DNA from: Kribbella sp. NBC_01245
GTDB taxonomy: Bacteria; Actinomycetota; Actinomycetes; Propionibacteriales; Kribbellaceae
Assembly (NCBI RefSeq): GCF_036226525.1
Contig: NZ_CP108487.1
Location: 2,790,001 to 2,854,000, forward strand
Length of the DNA: 64,000 bases
Direction of reading: 5' to 3'
A program made the translations under genes and the position numbers. This document shows positions 42,153 through 50,172 of the stretch, piece after piece. The first letter of the stretch is position 1. The number at the start of each line of letters is the position of its first letter. The notes under the pieces were generated by a model that was not told the DNA's origin, did no database searches, and was given only the letters and a program-made list of their open reading frames with translations.

Positions 42153-43049
42153 TCAGGTTTTCGAGCCGGATAGGGCGATGCCTTCGACGATCTGTCGTTG
42201 GGCGATGACGAAGATGATGAGCAGTGGCGCGGCCGCGAGGGTGGAGGCGGCCATCAGGCTGGTCCAGTCCGAGGAGTACTGGCCTTTGAACTGGTTGACC
42301 AGCAGCGGGATGGTGAAGTTCTCCTCGCTGTTGAGGAAGATCAGCGGCGAGAAGAAGTTGTTCCACTGGCCGAGGAAGGTGAAGATCCCCAGCGCCGTGA
42401 GCGGTGTCCGCAGCAACGGCAGCACGATCGTGAGGAAGATCCGCGCCCGGCTCGCTCCGTCGATGGCCGCGGCCTCCTCCAGCTCGAGCGGGATGCCCCG
42501 GATGTACTGCCGGAGCAGGAAGACGCCGAACGCGTTGAACATCGCCGGTGGCACGATCAGCGCCAGGTGGGTGTCCACCCAGCCGAGCCAGCCCATGATC
42601 AGGTACAGCGGGATGATCGTCAGCTGGATCGGCACCATCATCGTGGCCAGGAAGGCGATGAACAGCGTCCGGCTGCCGAAGAACCGGATCCGGGCGAAGG
42701 CGTAGGCGGCCATGGCCGAGGTCACCAGTGACACCACCGTGACGGTGACGGCGATGTAGAACGAGTTGAAGAAGCCACGGCCGAAGTCGGCGGCCTCGAG
42801 TGCGCGGCTGTAGTTCTCCGGCTGCCACAGTTGCGGCAGCAGCTTGGGCGGTTGCAGGAAGATCTCGTCGAGTGGCTTGAACGACGACAGGATCATCCAG
42901 ATGAAGGGGCCTGCCATCACCAGGGCGCCTACTGCCACCACCAGGTGCAGAGGCAGACGCCACAGCCGGGCGGGCTTGGACTGCGGTGGTGCCTCGGCCG
43001 GCGGTTCAACCGGGACGACTTGCTGAGGGATTTCTTCGACGGTAGTCAT
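42153..43049 (-). CDS. Sugar ABC transporter permease (MalG-type)
   Basis: Inner-membrane permease of the carbohydrate uptake transporter type 1 family. Six hydrophobic helices follow an N-terminal extension (EEIPQQVVPVEPPAEAPPQ); the EAA loop that docks to the ATPase is EEAAAIDGASRARIFLTIVLP. Typical lines are FIWMILSSFKPLDEIF, YLIMGWLGWVDTHLALIVPP and FTFLGQWNNFFSPLIFL. It overlaps the MalF-type gene by 4 nt (start ATG 43049) and with it and the binding protein forms the transporter; the ATPase is not in the window, as usual for systems sharing MsiK. Confidence 0.93.
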   Translation of the reverse strand: MTTVEEIPQQVVPVEPPAEAPPQSKPARLWRLPLHLVVAVGALVMAGPFIWMILSSFKPLDEIFLQPPKLLPQLWQPENYSRALEAADFGRGFFNSFYIAVTVTVVSLVTSAMAAYAFARIRFFGSRTLFIAFLATMMVPIQLTIIPLYLIMGWLGWVDTHLALIVPPAMFNAFGVFLLRQYIRGIPLELEEAAAIDGASRARIFLTIVLPLLRTPLTALGIFTFLGQWNNFFSPLIFLNSEENFTIPLLVNQFKGQYSSDWTSLMAASTLAAAPLLIIFVIAQRQIVEGIALSGSKT

Positions 43050-43927
43050 TCGGTGTAATGCACCCACCTCTTCTGAGCGGCCAACTGCAGGCCGGTAAGG
43101 GCCAGCAGGGCAAGGAACAGGCAGGCCGCCAAGGCGGAGGCGACACCGAAGTCGAACTCCCGGAAGGCGATCTGCACGATCTCGTAGACGATGGTCCGGG
43201 CCGGTTCGGGTGCCGTGGTGTCCATGAACACGTAGATGTAGTCGAACACCTGGAACGAGCCGATGACCGACGTGATCGACAGAAACAGGATCGTTGGCGA
43301 CAGCAACGGCAGGGTGATCCGCCGCAGCTTCTGCCATTCGCTCGCGCCATCGATATCGGCGGCTTCCATCAACGTGCCTGGGATGTTCTCCAGTCCGGCC
43401 ATGAACATCACCACCTGATAGCCGAGCCCCTGCCAGATCCCCACGATCGCGAAGGCCGGGATGACGAACCGCGCGTCCTGCAACCAGTCCGGCGCGGGCA
43501 GTCCCACTTGCCGCAACGCGTTGTTCACCGGGCTGATCTCGGGGTTGAACAGCCACAGCCAGATCGCCCCGACGGCCACGGTCGAGGTGACCACCGGCGC
43601 GAAGTAGAAGATCCGGTAGAACGACTTCAACCGCCCGGCCCGTTGGAGCATGAGCGCGACCACCAGAGCCGCGAGCATCATCCCTGGCACCTGCAGGACC
43701 GTGAACCAGACCGTGTTGCGCACGGACGTCCGCAGTTGCGGATCGCTGAAGACGCGTTCGAAGTTGGCCAGCCCGGCGAACGACCTCGTACCGAAACCGT
43801 CCCAATGCGAGAAGCTCAGCACCACGGCGAAGATCAGCGGGCCCACCATGAACACGACCAGGCCGATCAGCTGCGGTGCGAGAAAGGCGTAGCCGGCCAG
43901 ATTGCTCCTGCGCCCCTTCTTCATCAC
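43046..43927 (-). CDS. Sugar ABC transporter permease (MalF-type)
   Basis: Second permease of the transporter, 293 residues with six helices and the EAA motif EAADIDGASEWQKLRRITLP. Start VMKKGRRSNLAGYAFLAPQL (GTG 43927, overlapping the upstream stop by 4 nt, GTGA; ATG 43924 is possible). Conserved lines include VLSFSHWDGFGTRSFAGL and PVVTSTVAVGAIWLWLFNPE. The three overlapping or near-overlapping genes SBP-MalF-MalG show a single operon, with expression falling under the ROK-type regulator gene (inference). Confidence 0.93.
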   Translation of the reverse strand: MMKKGRRSNLAGYAFLAPQLIGLVVFMVGPLIFAVVLSFSHWDGFGTRSFAGLANFERVFSDPQLRTSVRNTVWFTVLQVPGMMLAALVVALMLQRAGRLKSFYRIFYFAPVVTSTVAVGAIWLWLFNPEISPVNNALRQVGLPAPDWLQDARFVIPAFAIVGIWQGLGYQVVMFMAGLENIPGTLMEAADIDGASEWQKLRRITLPLLSPTILFLSITSVIGSFQVFDYIYVFMDTTAPEPARTIVYEIVQIAFREFDFGVASALAACLFLALLALTGLQLAAQKRWVHYTE

Positions 43928-45240
43928 TTGGTGCCGTTGATCAGCTGAACCAACTTCTGGCTGAAGGACAGCGGGGTCTCCTTCCCCGCCTTCAGCAGCC
44001 GGTCCATCAGCAACGGCAGGTTGGTGGCGACCTCGGCGTTACCGGCGATGGCCAGCGGGATCGCATAACCCTTGCGAGCGATCTCGGTGAACAGCTTGCC
44101 GTGAGCCGGAAGGTTGCCTTCGGTCACCAATTCGTCGAGTCCGTTCACGGACGGGCAGGCGTTGCCACCGCCGGACAACCGGAACTTCTGGCCCTCCGAG
44201 CTGACGTAGTTGCCCAGGAACGCCAGTGCCGCCTCCTGGTTCTTCGCCTTCACGTTGACCGACATCGCCGCCGTCGCGACCGGCACCGGCATGATGTCCT
44301 TGCCGGACTCCGACGGCAGCGGCGCGATGTCGTACCCGAACTTGAGCTTCTTGAGGTTCGGCAGGATCCACCGCCCGTACTGGATCGTGGCCAGCTGACC
44401 GCTGTAGAACAACGCGTCCGCGCCCTGCCCCTTCGGCAGCGAACCACCGAACGTGATGTTGCCCGAGGCAAGCTGATCGAACAGCCAGGCCACCGCGGTC
44501 TGCGCCTTCGGGTCGGTGTCGAACACGGCCTTGCCGTCGGTGTCGATCGCGGTGCCACCGAAAGTCGTGATCCACGACATCAGGTCGAACCAGCCGGCCT
44601 CCAGGACCATGCCGCGCTTACCGGTGGCACGCACCTTGTCCAGCAACGACGTCAGCGCGTCCTGCGTCCAAGTCCCGGCCTCGAACATCTGCGCCGGCGT
44701 CTGCGTCACCCCGGCCTTGGCCAGTACGTCACTGTTGAACCAGAAGACCTTCGGGTTGCAGTCCACCGGTACGCCGTACAGGCCCTCGCCGCCCTTCGGC
44801 CGGCACCACTGCATCAGGCCCGGGAAGAAGTCGGCCTCCTTGACCGGGCTGTCGGCGGCGTTCAGGTAGGAGGTCAGATCCACCAGCTGCTTGGACCCGA
44901 CGAGCTTCGCCATCTGCCCGTCGCCGACGTAGAACGCATCCGGCGCGGCGGCGCCCGCGAGCTGGCTCAGCAGCTTGGCCTGATAGTCGCCGACAACGGT
45001 CTGATACGTGATCTTGGCACCCGACGACTGCTCGTAGGACTTCGAGTACTCCTTGAACCGGATGGCCTCACCCGGGTTCGCCCACGAGGCCCAGGTCACG
45101 GCCCCCTTGCTGCTCGCGCCCGGACCACCACTGGAGCCACTGCCACACCCGGCCAGCACCGTGCTGCCGCCGGCGATCGCAAGGGCGCTCGTGCTGAGGA
45201 ACCGGCGCCTCGACATCGCAGGCCTGAAGAGTTCAGTCAT
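43924..45240 (-). CDS. Sugar-binding lipoprotein of the ABC transporter
   Basis: Extracellular solute-binding protein (family 1). The leader TELFRPAMSRRRFLSTSALA carries an RRRFL twin-arginine-like motif and the lipobox LAGC, so it may be a Tat-exported lipoprotein. The body shows VTWASWANPGEAIRFKEYSK, FYVGDGQMAKLVGSKQLVDL, GVPVDCNPKVFWFNSDVLAKAGV and FGGTAIDTDGKAVFDTD, the family's hinge and sugar-binding lines. Start ATG 45240 with GGAGG upstream (5-nt spacer). It binds an oligosaccharide or glucoside, to judge from the adjacent GH13 enzyme. The stop overlaps the MalF start. Confidence 0.92.
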   Translation of the reverse strand: MTELFRPAMSRRRFLSTSALAIAGGSTVLAGCGSGSSGGPGASSKGAVTWASWANPGEAIRFKEYSKSYEQSSGAKITYQTVVGDYQAKLLSQLAGAAAPDAFYVGDGQMAKLVGSKQLVDLTSYLNAADSPVKEADFFPGLMQWCRPKGGEGLYGVPVDCNPKVFWFNSDVLAKAGVTQTPAQMFEAGTWTQDALTSLLDKVRATGKRGMVLEAGWFDLMSWITTFGGTAIDTDGKAVFDTDPKAQTAVAWLFDQLASGNITFGGSLPKGQGADALFYSGQLATIQYGRWILPNLKKLKFGYDIAPLPSESGKDIMPVPVATAAMSVNVKAKNQEAALAFLGNYVSSEGQKFRLSGGGNACPSVNGLDELVTEGNLPAHGKLFTEIARKGYAIPLAIAGNAEVATNLPLLMDRLLKAGKETPLSFSQKLVQLINGTK

Positions 45241-45292
45241 GTCTTCCTCCATAGCTGTTCGCCGCCGTCGGTGGCCCCGCCGGCGGATCGGT

Positions 45293-46954
45293 TCAGACGA
45301 TCCAGGCGGTGGTGTCGGCCGGCAGCCGGCCTTCGTCCAGCGGTCCACTCGCGAGTACGACGGACCCGGCCGGCAGCTCCACCGGCTCAGTGCCGAAGTT
45401 GGTGACCGACCGCCAGCCACCAGGGCGGACCAGGTGCAGCACAGACGGGCCGGCGTCGATCCACTCCAACGTCTCGGCATCCTGCAGCCGGCGGCGATGC
45501 TCCAGCGCTTGCCGGTAGAGGTTCAGCGTCGACTCCGGAGCGCCCTCCTGCTCCGCGACGGCGTACGAGCCGAACCAGGCCGGCTGCGGCAAGTGCGCGC
45601 CCGCCGGGCCGAACCCGAACGACGTACCGTCCGAAGTCCACGGGATCGGCACGCGACATCCATCGCGCCCCTTCTCCGCACCGGCCGACCGCTGGAACGC
45701 CGGGTCCTGCAACACCTCGGCGGGCAACTCCCCCACCTCGGGCAGGCCGAGCTCTTCCCCTTGATAGAGGTACGCCGAGCCCGGCAGCGCCAGCATCAGC
45801 AGTACGGCGGCTCGCGCCCGTCGCAGGCCGAGTTCGGTATCGACAGCAGGCGTGGCGCCGTTGGTGAGTAGCCAGGCCTTGCCGTCTTGCCAGTCGCCAT
45901 CGGCCCGTTGCGGCAGGCCGTACCGGGTCGTATGGCGGACCACGTCGTGGTTGGAGAAGACCCAGGTGGACGAGGCACCGGAGGCATCCGCCTCGGCGAG
46001 GTTCCCGGTGATGACGGCACGGAACTTCGCCGGGTCCCAATCGGCCTGCAGCAGGTCGAAGTTGAACGCCTGCCCCAGGCCCTCGGGGCTCGCGTACCGC
46101 GCGCGCCGCGTCGCCGGTACGAAGGTCTCGGCCACCGCGGTGCGCGGCGGGTCGTACTCGTTGAAGACCTGGCGCCATTCGGCATAGATCTCGTGGACGC
46201 CGTCCTGGTCCCAGAGCGGGTGGGAGCCCGGCGGCAGCGCCGGGTCCTCCAGCGACGCCCAATCCGGAAGGGGCTCGGCGAGGTCCTTCACCAAGGCATG
46301 CGCGACGTCGACGCGGAAACCGTCCACGCCACGGTCGGACCAGAATCGCAAGGTGGTGAGGAAGTCGTCGCGTACCTCGCGGTTGTCCCAGTTCAGATCG
46401 GGCTGCTCGGGGGCGAACATGTGCAGGTACCACTGGCCGTCCGGGACGCGGGTCCAGGCCGGTCCGCCGAACACGGACTGCCAGTCCGACGGCGGCAGCG
46501 AACCGTCCGGGCCGAGGCCGTCGCGGAAGACGTACCGCTGCCGGGCGGCCGAACCGGCTGGTGATTCGAGTGCCTCGCGGAACCAGGCGTGCCGGTTCGA
46601 CGAGTGGTTCGGCACGATGTCGACGATCAGCTTGATCCCCGCTTCGTGCAGGGCGGTCGCGAGGTCGTCGAAGTCCGCCAGCGAGCCGAGCCGGGGATCG
46701 ACGTCACGGTAGTCGTCGACGTCATAGCCGCCGTCGGCCAGCGCCGAGGGATAGAAGGGGCTGAGCCACACCGCGTCCACGCCCAGCGACGACAGGTACG
46801 GCACGCGGGACACGATGCCGCGCAGATCGCCCAGTCCGTCGCCGTCGGAGTCGGCGAAGCTGCGCGGATAGACCTGGTACACAACGGCCTGCCGCCACCA
46901 GTGCGGGTCGGGCAGCACGTCTGCCGGGTCGAACGGAGTGAGGGTGTCGGTCAT
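45293..46954 (-). CDS. GH13 alpha-glucosidase/oligo-glucosidase
   Basis: Cytosolic hydrolase (no signal peptide) of the alpha-amylase family. All catalytic elements are present: nucleophile Asp in GFRVDVAHALV, acid Glu in TAVAETFVPAT and transition-state Asp in FSNHDVVRHTT, plus VDIVPNHSSNRHAWF and GLGDLRGIVSRVPYLSSLGV. About 553 residues. It is upstream of and in one operon with the sugar-uptake genes, so imported alpha-glucosides are cleaved inside the cell. The start may be ATG 46954 or TTG 46960, which has AAGGA 8 nt upstream. Across a short AT-rich region with a palindrome lies the ROK regulator. Confidence 0.93.
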   Translation of the reverse strand: MTDTLTPFDPADVLPDPHWWRQAVVYQVYPRSFADSDGDGLGDLRGIVSRVPYLSSLGVDAVWLSPFYPSALADGGYDVDDYRDVDPRLGSLADFDDLATALHEAGIKLIVDIVPNHSSNRHAWFREALESPAGSAARQRYVFRDGLGPDGSLPPSDWQSVFGGPAWTRVPDGQWYLHMFAPEQPDLNWDNREVRDDFLTTLRFWSDRGVDGFRVDVAHALVKDLAEPLPDWASLEDPALPPGSHPLWDQDGVHEIYAEWRQVFNEYDPPRTAVAETFVPATRRARYASPEGLGQAFNFDLLQADWDPAKFRAVITGNLAEADASGASSTWVFSNHDVVRHTTRYGLPQRADGDWQDGKAWLLTNGATPAVDTELGLRRARAAVLLMLALPGSAYLYQGEELGLPEVGELPAEVLQDPAFQRSAGAEKGRDGCRVPIPWTSDGTSFGFGPAGAHLPQPAWFGSYAVAEQEGAPESTLNLYRQALEHRRRLQDAETLEWIDAGPSVLHLVRPGGWRSVTNFGTEPVELPAGSVVLASGPLDEGRLPADTTAWIV

Positions 46955-46986
46955 TCGCAACGGAGGTTTCCTTCATTTATATAGAC

Positions 46987-46998
46987 TCTAAATTTAGA
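46987..46998. promoter_or_regulatory. Palindromic ROK operator candidate
   Basis: TCTAAATTTAGA is a perfect 12-bp palindrome in the only AT-rich part of this neighbourhood, between the GH13/ABC operon and the divergent ROK regulator. ROK repressors such as NagC and Mlc bind AT-rich palindromes, so this is a good candidate for the shared operator. Confidence 0.65.
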
Positions 46999-47016
46999 TT
47001 CCGGAGTATTCTGCTC

Positions 47017-48264
47017 ATGGAACGACGAGAGGGTCAATGGCTCATGGGGGACGTTGTGGGTGCCACTCCGCCGCTGCTGCGGCGCGTCAATGCCGGCAAG
47101 GTGCTGTCAGTGCTGTCCGCCGGCGGCGTGCAGACCGGTTCGGACCTGATCGAGTCCACCGGGCTGACCCGCGCCACCGTGCACGCGGTCTGCAACGACC
47201 TGATCGCGATGGGCTGGGTCCGCGAGCTCGGCACCGGCCGCGAAGCCGGCACGTCCACCGGCCGGCCTTCGCGCCGCTTCGAGTTCAACAGCCGCGCCGG
47301 TTACGTCCTCGGCATCGACATGGGTGCGGGCAAGACCACCGTGCTGGTGGCGGATCTGCGTGGTGAGGTGCTCGGCAAGGCCGTGCACTCCTTCCGCGAT
47401 GTGCAGCTGCCCGCGACCGAGCGAACCGGCGTCGTCGACCGGGCGGCAACGGAGGCGCTGGCCTCGGCTGGGGTCCGCGCCGACGAGGTGCTCGCGGTCG
47501 GCGTTGGCGTCGCGGCGCCGGTCAGCCGGGACGGGAAGATCCTGGACACCGACAAGTTCTGGCGGGCCTTCGACGTCGGCCTCGACACCACCCTGACGAA
47601 GCTGCACGGCTGGCGGGTCCTGATCGAGAACGACGCCAACCTCGCCGCCCTCGGCGAACGGTGGCGTGGCACGGCCAGCGGGGTCGACGACCTCGCGGTG
47701 GTGCTGTCCGGCGAGCGAATCGGCGCCGGTCTGCTGGAATCCGGCCGGCTACTGCACGGCCACCGGGGTGGTGCCGGCGAGATGGTCTACCTGGAGCTCG
47801 TGGAAGGTGTCGGCAGCGCCGACGGCATCGCGCGCCTGGCCCGCGAATGGGGCGCCGCGGCGATCACCAAACGCAGCCCGCGAACGGCGTTGCGCAAGCT
47901 CGCCGGCGGTTTGGACGCCGTCACCGCGGAGATGGTGTTCGCCGCTGCGGCGGACGGCGACGCGGTGGCACAGGACATCCTCGACCGCCTCTCCACCCGG
48001 ATGGCCCGGGTGATCGCCTCCGTGGGCGTCCTGCTCAACCCGGAACTGGTGGTGATCGGCGGAGCCGTCGCCGAAGCCGCCGGCGTGCTGGTGCCGGGCA
48101 TCACCGCGCAACTACCGTCCTTCACCACCAGCCCACCCCGAGTCGCGGTCTCCTCCCTCGGCGACGCCATCGTCTCCGTCGGCGCCGTCCGCCACGCCCT
48201 AAACCACGTCGAAGCCAACGCCCTAGACATCGCCCTCCCAACTCCCCAGCCCTCCGCCAACTAA
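47017..48264 (+). CDS. ROK-family transcriptional repressor
   Basis: 415 residues: an N-terminal winged helix (about residues 24-75: LLRRVNAGKVLSVLSAGG, DLIESTGLTRATVHAVCNDL) followed by a ROK sugar-kinase-like domain (GYVLGIDMGAGKTTVLVADL, VLIENDANLAALGERW, ELVVIGGAVAEAAGVLVPG). The usual zinc CxCGxxGCxE motif is absent: in its place is MVYLELVEGVGSADGIARL, so it probably senses sugar without zinc. The kinase catalytic DxG-type signature is also modified, as expected for a repressor. It should control the divergent GH13/ABC operon through the palindrome at 46987-46998. Confidence 0.88.
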   Translation: MERREGQWLMGDVVGATPPLLRRVNAGKVLSVLSAGGVQTGSDLIESTGLTRATVHAVCNDLIAMGWVRELGTGREAGTSTGRPSRRFEFNSRAGYVLGIDMGAGKTTVLVADLRGEVLGKAVHSFRDVQLPATERTGVVDRAATEALASAGVRADEVLAVGVGVAAPVSRDGKILDTDKFWRAFDVGLDTTLTKLHGWRVLIENDANLAALGERWRGTASGVDDLAVVLSGERIGAGLLESGRLLHGHRGGAGEMVYLELVEGVGSADGIARLAREWGAAAITKRSPRTALRKLAGGLDAVTAEMVFAAAADGDAVAQDILDRLSTRMARVIASVGVLLNPELVVIGGAVAEAAGVLVPGITAQLPSFTTSPPRVAVSSLGDAIVSVGAVRHALNHVEANALDIALPTPQPSAN

Positions 48265-48280
48265 CCCACGCGCGGGTTAG
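48261..48280. terminator. Hairpin over the ROK stop codon
   Basis: CTAACCC (48261-48267) pairs with GGGTTAG (48274-48280), loop ACGCGC. The stop codon TAA (48262-48264) is inside the left arm. No U-run follows. Confidence 0.5.
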
Positions 48281-48356
48281 TCGGCGACGGACACCAAAGG
48301 CCCCGCCCACGCACAACAGCCAGCCATTTTGTGGAAACCACAATCCACCACTTCTG

Positions 48357-48467
48357 CCGCGAGTGGTCACCTCTGCACCTCTACTCCCGCGAGTGGACGG
48401 GTCAGACGCGACCGCTCGTGCCCAGAAACTCCACGAGTCGTCGCGTCATGACGTGACCGCTCGCGGG
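48357..48467. repeat. Dispersed copies of the CGCGAGTGG repeat motif
   Basis: In the 216-nt gap after the ROK gene the motif of the 26-bp array at 56045 recurs: CCGCGAGTGGTCAC at 48357-48370, CCCGCGAGTGGAC at 48387-48399, and inverted forms near 48408 and at 48453-48467 (GTGACCGCTCGCGGG). No gene is evident in 48265-48480. Confidence 0.55.
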
Positions 48468-48480
48468 AAAAGGGAGAGTC

Positions 48481-49926
48481 CTAGCGGGTCAGGGTTTTGG
48501 CTACGGCTTCGAGGACGATGCGGTTGCGGCCGGAGGTGGTTGCTGAGGGCACCTTTGTTGGGACCAGGGCGCGGTCTTGGGGGATGCCGGTGCAGAGTAC
48601 GAAGGAGTCGCGGGTCTTGAGGATGTCGGCGAGGGCGGCGGACATCCATGGCGTACGGACGGCGTCTTGGACCGCCACGACCAGCGGACGGTCGGCCGAG
48701 GCGGCGAGGGCTTTCGCGATGGCCTCGGGATCGTCGTTCCGGATGATGACGCCATCCGAACCAGGAGCGATACCGGCGAAGACCTCTGGCAGGCCGCTGA
48801 AGTAGGGGTTCCAGGCCGGGTGCAGGCCCTGCGTCAGGTCGATGATGTACGGCGTACCGCCCAGTGCTGGTAGTTCCTGCCCGGCCAGCAGGCGTTCGGC
48901 CACTTCGCGGACTGGCGCGCCGTCGAGACCGGGCAGTCGGGTCCGGCCGGCCAGGTCCGTCGCGAGGCCGCGTACTCGCGCAGCGGCGTCGGCCAGGCGG
49001 GAGGCGTCGAGGCGACCGCTGGCGACGGCCTCGACGAGGTGTGCGGTGAGGCGCTGCGGGTCTGCCTCACCGATCGCGATCATGGCCAGATCGGCGCCGG
49101 CCCGGATCGAGGCGACGGCCGCGTCCTCGATCGACTGGTGCTTGGTGATCGCCTGCATCTCGAGGGCGTCGGTGGTGATCACGCCGTTGAACCCGAGCTC
49201 CTCGCGCAACAACCCGGTCAGGATCCGGCGGGACATCGTCGCGGGCTGGTCGTCGTACGCGGAGAAAACGATGTGCGCGCTCATCACCACATCCGCGCCG
49301 GCCGCGATCGTGGCGGCGAACGGCGCGAGCTCGACCGCGGTCACCTCCTCGATCGAACGGTCGACGCGCGGCAGTGCGAGGTGTGAGTCCACCGCGACAT
49401 CGCCATGGCCGGGGAAGTGCTTCGGGCAGGCGGCGATACCGGCGTCGTGAACGCCCTCGACGAAGGCGACACCGTGGCGCGAGACGACGTCGGCCGTCGT
49501 ACCGAAGGAGCGGGTGGAGATGATCGGGTTGGCCGGGTTGCTGTTCACGTCGACCGAGGGCGCGAGCATCACGTCAATGCCGAGCCCGGCCAGCGTGGCG
49601 GCGGCGTCCCGGGCCGAGGCGCGAGTCAGCGCCGGGTCGTCGACATCGCCGAGCGACCGTGGGGACGCCAGCGGCCAGGGGTTGGCGGGGGCCAAGTGGC
49701 TGAACTCGCCACCTTCGTGGTCGATCGCGATCAGCAGGTCCGGCCGCTCGGCCCGCAGGGTGGCGGTCAGGGTCGCGACCTGGTCGGCGTCGGCGACATT
49801 ACGGGTGAAGAGGATGACCGCACCGAGTCCGGCCGCGACTGCGCGGCGTAACCCATCGGGTGCGGTGGTCCCGGTGAAACCGACGATGAGGGCGCCCGCG
49901 GCGTCTTGGTCCAGTTGATCGCTCAT
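48481..49926 (-). CDS. GH3 beta-N-acetylhexosaminidase (NagZ-like)
   Basis: Cleaves N-acetylglucosamine from muropeptides or glycans. The GH3 marker for NagZ is intact: CPKHFPGHGDVAVDSH carries the His-Asp dyad, and the nucleophile Asp is in GVITTDALEMQAI. LIAIDHEGGEFSHL and RSFGTTADVVSRHGVAFVEG match family lines. At 481 residues it is longer than NagZ and has a small C-terminal alpha/beta domain (SDGVIIRNDDPEAIAKALAA). No signal peptide is visible, so it is probably cytosolic. Gene organisation gives no clear partner; the ROK gene ends convergently beside it. The start is ATG 49926. Confidence 0.9.
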   Translation of the reverse strand: MSDQLDQDAAGALIVGFTGTTAPDGLRRAVAAGLGAVILFTRNVADADQVATLTATLRAERPDLLIAIDHEGGEFSHLAPANPWPLASPRSLGDVDDPALTRASARDAAATLAGLGIDVMLAPSVDVNSNPANPIISTRSFGTTADVVSRHGVAFVEGVHDAGIAACPKHFPGHGDVAVDSHLALPRVDRSIEEVTAVELAPFAATIAAGADVVMSAHIVFSAYDDQPATMSRRILTGLLREELGFNGVITTDALEMQAITKHQSIEDAAVASIRAGADLAMIAIGEADPQRLTAHLVEAVASGRLDASRLADAAARVRGLATDLAGRTRLPGLDGAPVREVAERLLAGQELPALGGTPYIIDLTQGLHPAWNPYFSGLPEVFAGIAPGSDGVIIRNDDPEAIAKALAASADRPLVVAVQDAVRTPWMSAALADILKTRDSFVLCTGIPQDRALVPTKVPSATTSGRNRIVLEAVAKTLTR

Positions 49927-50124
49927 AAGAAAACTCTCTCCTAAAGTCGCCCGCCGCGCTAGCGTCCCCCGCCTGTCACGCGGAGGGGTTTGACCTTGTC
50001 CAGCACCGCTGAGGCCGACGTTGTCATTGCCCTTTCGTACCGTCTGATGGGACGCAACCAGGCTATGAGCGGCGTGATTAGCAGCATGATGCAGAGTTGT
50101 CCTCTCGCTGTATCGGGCAGTTAC

Positions 50125-50138
50125 AGATAACGTTGTCT
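50125..50138. promoter_or_regulatory. Near-palindromic AACGTT-centred site upstream of the GH38 operon
   Basis: AGATAACGTTGTCT is palindromic except for one base per arm, with the CG centre typical of LacI-type operators. It lies 35 nt before the GH38 start in the 246-nt gap after the GH3 gene. No LacI gene is in the window. Confidence 0.4.
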
Positions 50139-50172
50139 CGACCTAACCCGCTCTCGACGGAGCCACATCACC

